Origin: JAGPKI01 sp052034135
GTDB lineage: Bacteria > Caldisericota > Caldisericia > UBA6126 > JAGPKI01
DNA: 6,643 nucleotides
Direction: 5' to 3'
NCBI GenBank assembly: GCA_052034135.1
Contig: JBPOJC010000102.1
Coordinates: 1-6,643 of the forward strand
Shown: positions 5,631 through 6,643 of the stretch, in pieces
Layout of the letters: each line of letters begins with the position of its first letter
Position numbering within the stretch: position 1 is the stretch's first letter
Notes under the pieces: model-generated
Databases searched by the model: none
What the model saw: only the letters and a program-made list of their open reading frames with translations
Told to the model about the DNA's origin: nothing
Position numbers and translations under genes: made by a program

Positions 5631-5669
5631 TTACCATAATTGGTAAACATAAGTAAGGTAAGGTTTCAT
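5631..5669 (-). CDS. Possible 12-codon leader peptide or remnant start
   Basis: ATG at 5669 is preceded by TGGAGG with a six- to seven-base spacer and encodes MKPYLTYVYQLW, then TAA. The binding site is as good as those of the real genes here, and the peptide is rich in Tyr and Trp. It lies 120 bases upstream of the 185-residue gene but also upstream of that gene's putative promoter. It could be a leader peptide of a longer transcript, the start of a decayed gene, or chance. Confidence 0.25.
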   Translation of the reverse strand: MKPYLTYVYQLW

Positions 5670-5927
5670 TAAATCCTCCAGTTTTACTGTAATTTAAAAA
5701 TTAATGGAAATTACTTATCTATCATATATCTGCAATTAAATGCACATTTTACTTCTCTGCCCAAGTAGTTGTTGAGATTTACGAAAATAGAATCCATAAA
5801 AAAGCTCTAAAGAAGACATTTAAAGTTAAGGGAATCAATACCTTCTTTTTCTAGAAGGCTTAAACCACATTTTATAAAAGTCAAGGGATAGGAATGAAAA
5901 AAGTAAGAAAAAATGATGAAAAATAAT
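5670..5927. other. Gap without a convincing gene
   Basis: AT-rich. On the minus strand two overlapping frames of 27 and 28 codons (starting at 5819 with MSSLELFYGF and, in another frame, with MDSIFVNLNNYL) look faintly coding but lack ribosome binding sites. An imperfect hairpin of CCTTCT/AGAAGG arms lies around 5840-5860. I see no RNA gene. Confidence 0.4.
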
Positions 5928-6029
5928 CCCTTCATATATATAAGTGGGGTAAAAATGACAATTTTGTCACTCTAAAATACAAAAGAATACAATTGATCTG
6001 GATTCCCGATAAAAGATTTCGGGGATGAC
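5928..6029 (+). repeat. 102-bp dispersed repeat, copy 1
   Basis: Matches 6183-6284 over its full 102 bases with about ten differences and no gaps. Six differences are isolated transitions and four are adjacent, in the loop of the terminal hairpin. Inside are TGACAATTTTGTCA, with 6-bp arms, and a 3' hairpin of CCCGA and TCGGG arms running into GGATGAC. The 3' part (CTGGATTCCCG ... CGGGGATGAC) is the reverse complement of the hairpin family at 6104-6130. It carries no ORF, and the copy looks like a small non-autonomous element. Confidence 0.8.
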
Positions 6030-6038
6030 CCTACCCCA

Positions 6039-6091
6039 GTCTTCCTGAGGAAGCGTATTTTGTTCCCGAAGGATCTCCTTTTCGTCATTCC
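6039..6091 (+). repeat. 53-bp exact repeat, copy 1
   Basis: Identical, base for base, to 6591-6643. It opens with a small perfect hairpin, CTTCC-TGA-GGAAG (6041-6053), and ends in GGATCTCC and CGTCATTCC. It is the best-kept form of the CCTGAGGA...GAAGGRTCTCC family in this window. Confidence 0.85.
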
Positions 6092-6106
6092 ATAAATTTC
6101 TTGGTC

Positions 6107-6126
6107 ATTCCCGCGAAAGCGGGAAT
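6107..6126 (+). repeat. REP-like hairpin with GAAA tetraloop, dRS3-like form
   Basis: Eight-bp perfect arms, ATTCCCGC and GCGGGAAT, enclose the stable tetraloop GAAA. The flanks GTC and CCAG complete a unit seen in inverted form at 5998-6029 and 6252-6284. The ATTCCC-N8-GGGAAT pattern is the same as that of the neisserial dRS3 repeats, although shared form does not prove shared origin. There is no T-run, so it is not a standard terminator. Confidence 0.7.
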
Positions 6127-6182
6127 CCAGAATACTAAGAATAGAGCCACATTTCTATCTACTGCATAATACGTAAAACAAA

Positions 6183-6284
6183 CCCTCCATATATGTAAGT
6201 GAGGTGAAAATGACAATTTTGTCACTCTAAAATACAAAAGAATACAATTGGTCTGGATCCCCGATAAATACATTCGGGGATGAC
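6183..6284 (+). repeat. 102-bp dispersed repeat, copy 2
   Basis: Second copy of the element at 5928-6029, 255 bp downstream in the same orientation and about 90% identical without gaps. Its terminal hairpin is longer here, with CCCCGA and TCGGGG arms around a 9-base loop. Confidence 0.8.
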
Positions 6285-6314
6285 AGTTTGGTGGCTCGGG
6301 ATGACACCCACCCT

Positions 6315-6356
6315 CGTCACCCTGAGGAGCGCTCATTTTAGCGACGAAGGGTCTCC
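6315..6356 (+). repeat. CCTGAGGA-family repeat, degenerate copy
   Basis: Reads CGTCACCCTGAGGAGC, a short variable centre with the palindrome GAGCGCTC and a CGCT/AGCG hairpin, then GCGACGAAGGGTCTCC. It is the same frame of conserved ends as 6039-6091 and 6537-6580 but with a different centre. Confidence 0.6.
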
Positions 6357-6390
6357 TCTTTTTACTTCCTTGAACAGTCATGAATAAAAG

Positions 6391-6410
6391 AACAGACAAG
6401 AATGTCTGTT
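6391..6410. repeat. Perfect hairpin, 8-bp stem
   Basis: AACAGACA and TGTCTGTT arms enclose the loop AGAA. On the plus strand a short T-rich stretch follows, so a weak terminator is possible, but no plus-strand gene precedes it. Confidence 0.5.
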
Positions 6411-6449
6411 TTACACCAAAATGATTAAAATACGGAGATTCCTCAGAAC

Positions 6450-6470
6450 ATGTGCGATAATACCGCACAT
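6450..6470. repeat. Perfect hairpin, 7-bp stem
   Basis: ATGTGCG and CGCACAT arms enclose a 7-base AT-rich loop. CGGAATGACGG follows directly, resembling the ends of the GTCATTCCCG hairpin family. Confidence 0.5.
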
Positions 6471-6490
6471 CGGAATGACGGTGGGTGGTT

Positions 6491-6529
6491 ATCCTGCAGA
6501 GAGTCCTTCCAGCGACAAGGAACCTCTCC
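6491..6529 (+). repeat. CCTGAGGA-family repeat, weak copy
   Basis: ATCCTGCAGAGAGTCC, then CAGCGACAAGGAACCTCTCC. The conserved ends are recognisable but have several changes. It stands seven bases before the next copy. Confidence 0.35.
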
Positions 6530-6536
6530 ACCAACC

Positions 6537-6580
6537 CGTCACCCTGAGAGAAGCCTATCTGCAATCGACGAAGAGTCTCC
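6537..6580 (+). repeat. CCTGAGGA-family repeat, degenerate copy
   Basis: CGTCACCCTGAGAGAAGCC at the 5' side and TCGACGAAGAGTCTCC at the 3' side flank a short variable centre. Ten bases separate it from the exact repeat that follows. Confidence 0.55.
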
Positions 6581-6590
6581 AGCCTCATCC

Positions 6591-6643
6591 GTCTTCCTGA
6601 GGAAGCGTATTTTGTTCCCGAAGGATCTCCTTTTCGTCATTCC
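6591..6643 (+). repeat. 53-bp exact repeat, copy 2 (reaches the window end)
   Basis: Identical to 6039-6091. The window stops at its last base, so the identity may extend further. Confidence 0.85.

Larger units (their letters stand above)
5998..6130. mobile_element. Possible MITE-like element bounded by inverted repeats
   Basis: CTGGATTCCCG at 5998-6008 is the exact inverse of CGGGAATCCAG at 6120-6130. Just inside, CGGGGATGAC (6020-6029) pairs with GTCATTCCCG (6104-6113) at nine of ten positions. The 133-bp stretch between the outer ends contains the 53-bp repeat at 6039-6091 and no gene. Each terminus is itself a hairpin. I find no clear target-site duplication, so two separate inverted copies of one REP-like hairpin explain it as well as a MITE does. 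Confidence 0.35.

Noticed and set aside
5894..5926. Plus-strand 10-codon ORF MKKVRKNDEK after GGGATAGGA
   Set aside because: Very short, low-complexity A-rich sequence with nothing behind it; probably chance.
6085..6588. 167-codon open frame on the minus strand
   Set aside because: It lies entirely in the repeat nest and translates hairpin repeats (for example FWIPAFAGMT, a peptide typical of falsely called genes over such repeats). It has no domain and no supporting context.
5928..6643. CRISPR array
   Set aside because: Repeats are irregularly spaced, of different families and lengths, and lack uniform unique spacers; no cas gene is present.

Overview
The window is AT-rich, and every convincing gene lies on the minus strand. 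Codons are A/T-ending, and Lys, Ile and Glu are frequent. The best-defined genes belong to an anaerobic, quinone-linked electron-transfer operon. Together with the interspersed CCTGAGGA...GACGAAGGATCTCC-type repeats, this suggests an anaerobic, possibly thermophilic, Gram-negative-type bacterium of the sort seen in Nitrospirota or Desulfobacterota. The lineage is an inference from gene content and was not tested.

Layout, in order of minus-strand transcription (right to left). (1) 5928-6643 is non-coding repeat DNA. It holds two 102-bp copies of one element about 90% identical, two exact 53-bp copies of another, further degenerate relatives, and several perfect hairpins. One hairpin has a GAAA tetraloop and the ATTCCC-N8-GGGAAT form. 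(2) 5510-5927 is a mostly empty stretch with a promoter-like site, a 12-bp palindrome and a 12-codon ORF with a good ribosome binding site. (3) 2365-5509 is a run of short, mostly exported or lipoprotein genes of unknown function. A membrane-anchored 185-residue protein and a 397-residue lipoprotein are intact. Between and after them lie three or four broken reading frames, several with the frame change at a run of six A or T. (4) 2128-2364 is a short regulatory gap with a good sigma-70-like promoter. (5) 1-2127 is a tightly packed redox operon: a Rieske iron-sulfur protein, a di-heme cytochrome b fused to a cytoplasmic two-[4Fe-4S] ferredoxin domain, an MvhD/FlpD-family iron-sulfur subunit, and the start of a probable FrhB/FdhB-family iron-sulfur flavoprotein. 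Gene junctions overlap or nearly overlap, so the four products probably form one complex.

My reading of the operon is that the Rieske protein and cytochrome b exchange electrons with the quinone pool at the membrane. The ferredoxin tail, MvhD-like subunit and FrhB-like subunit would then carry electrons to or from a cytoplasmic carrier (ferredoxin, NAD(P)H or a heterodisulfide-reductase-like partner). This merges a bc-type quinol module with parts best known from hydrogenase/heterodisulfide-reductase bifurcating enzymes. It is the most interesting system in the window. Its direction and partner cannot be told from the sequence.
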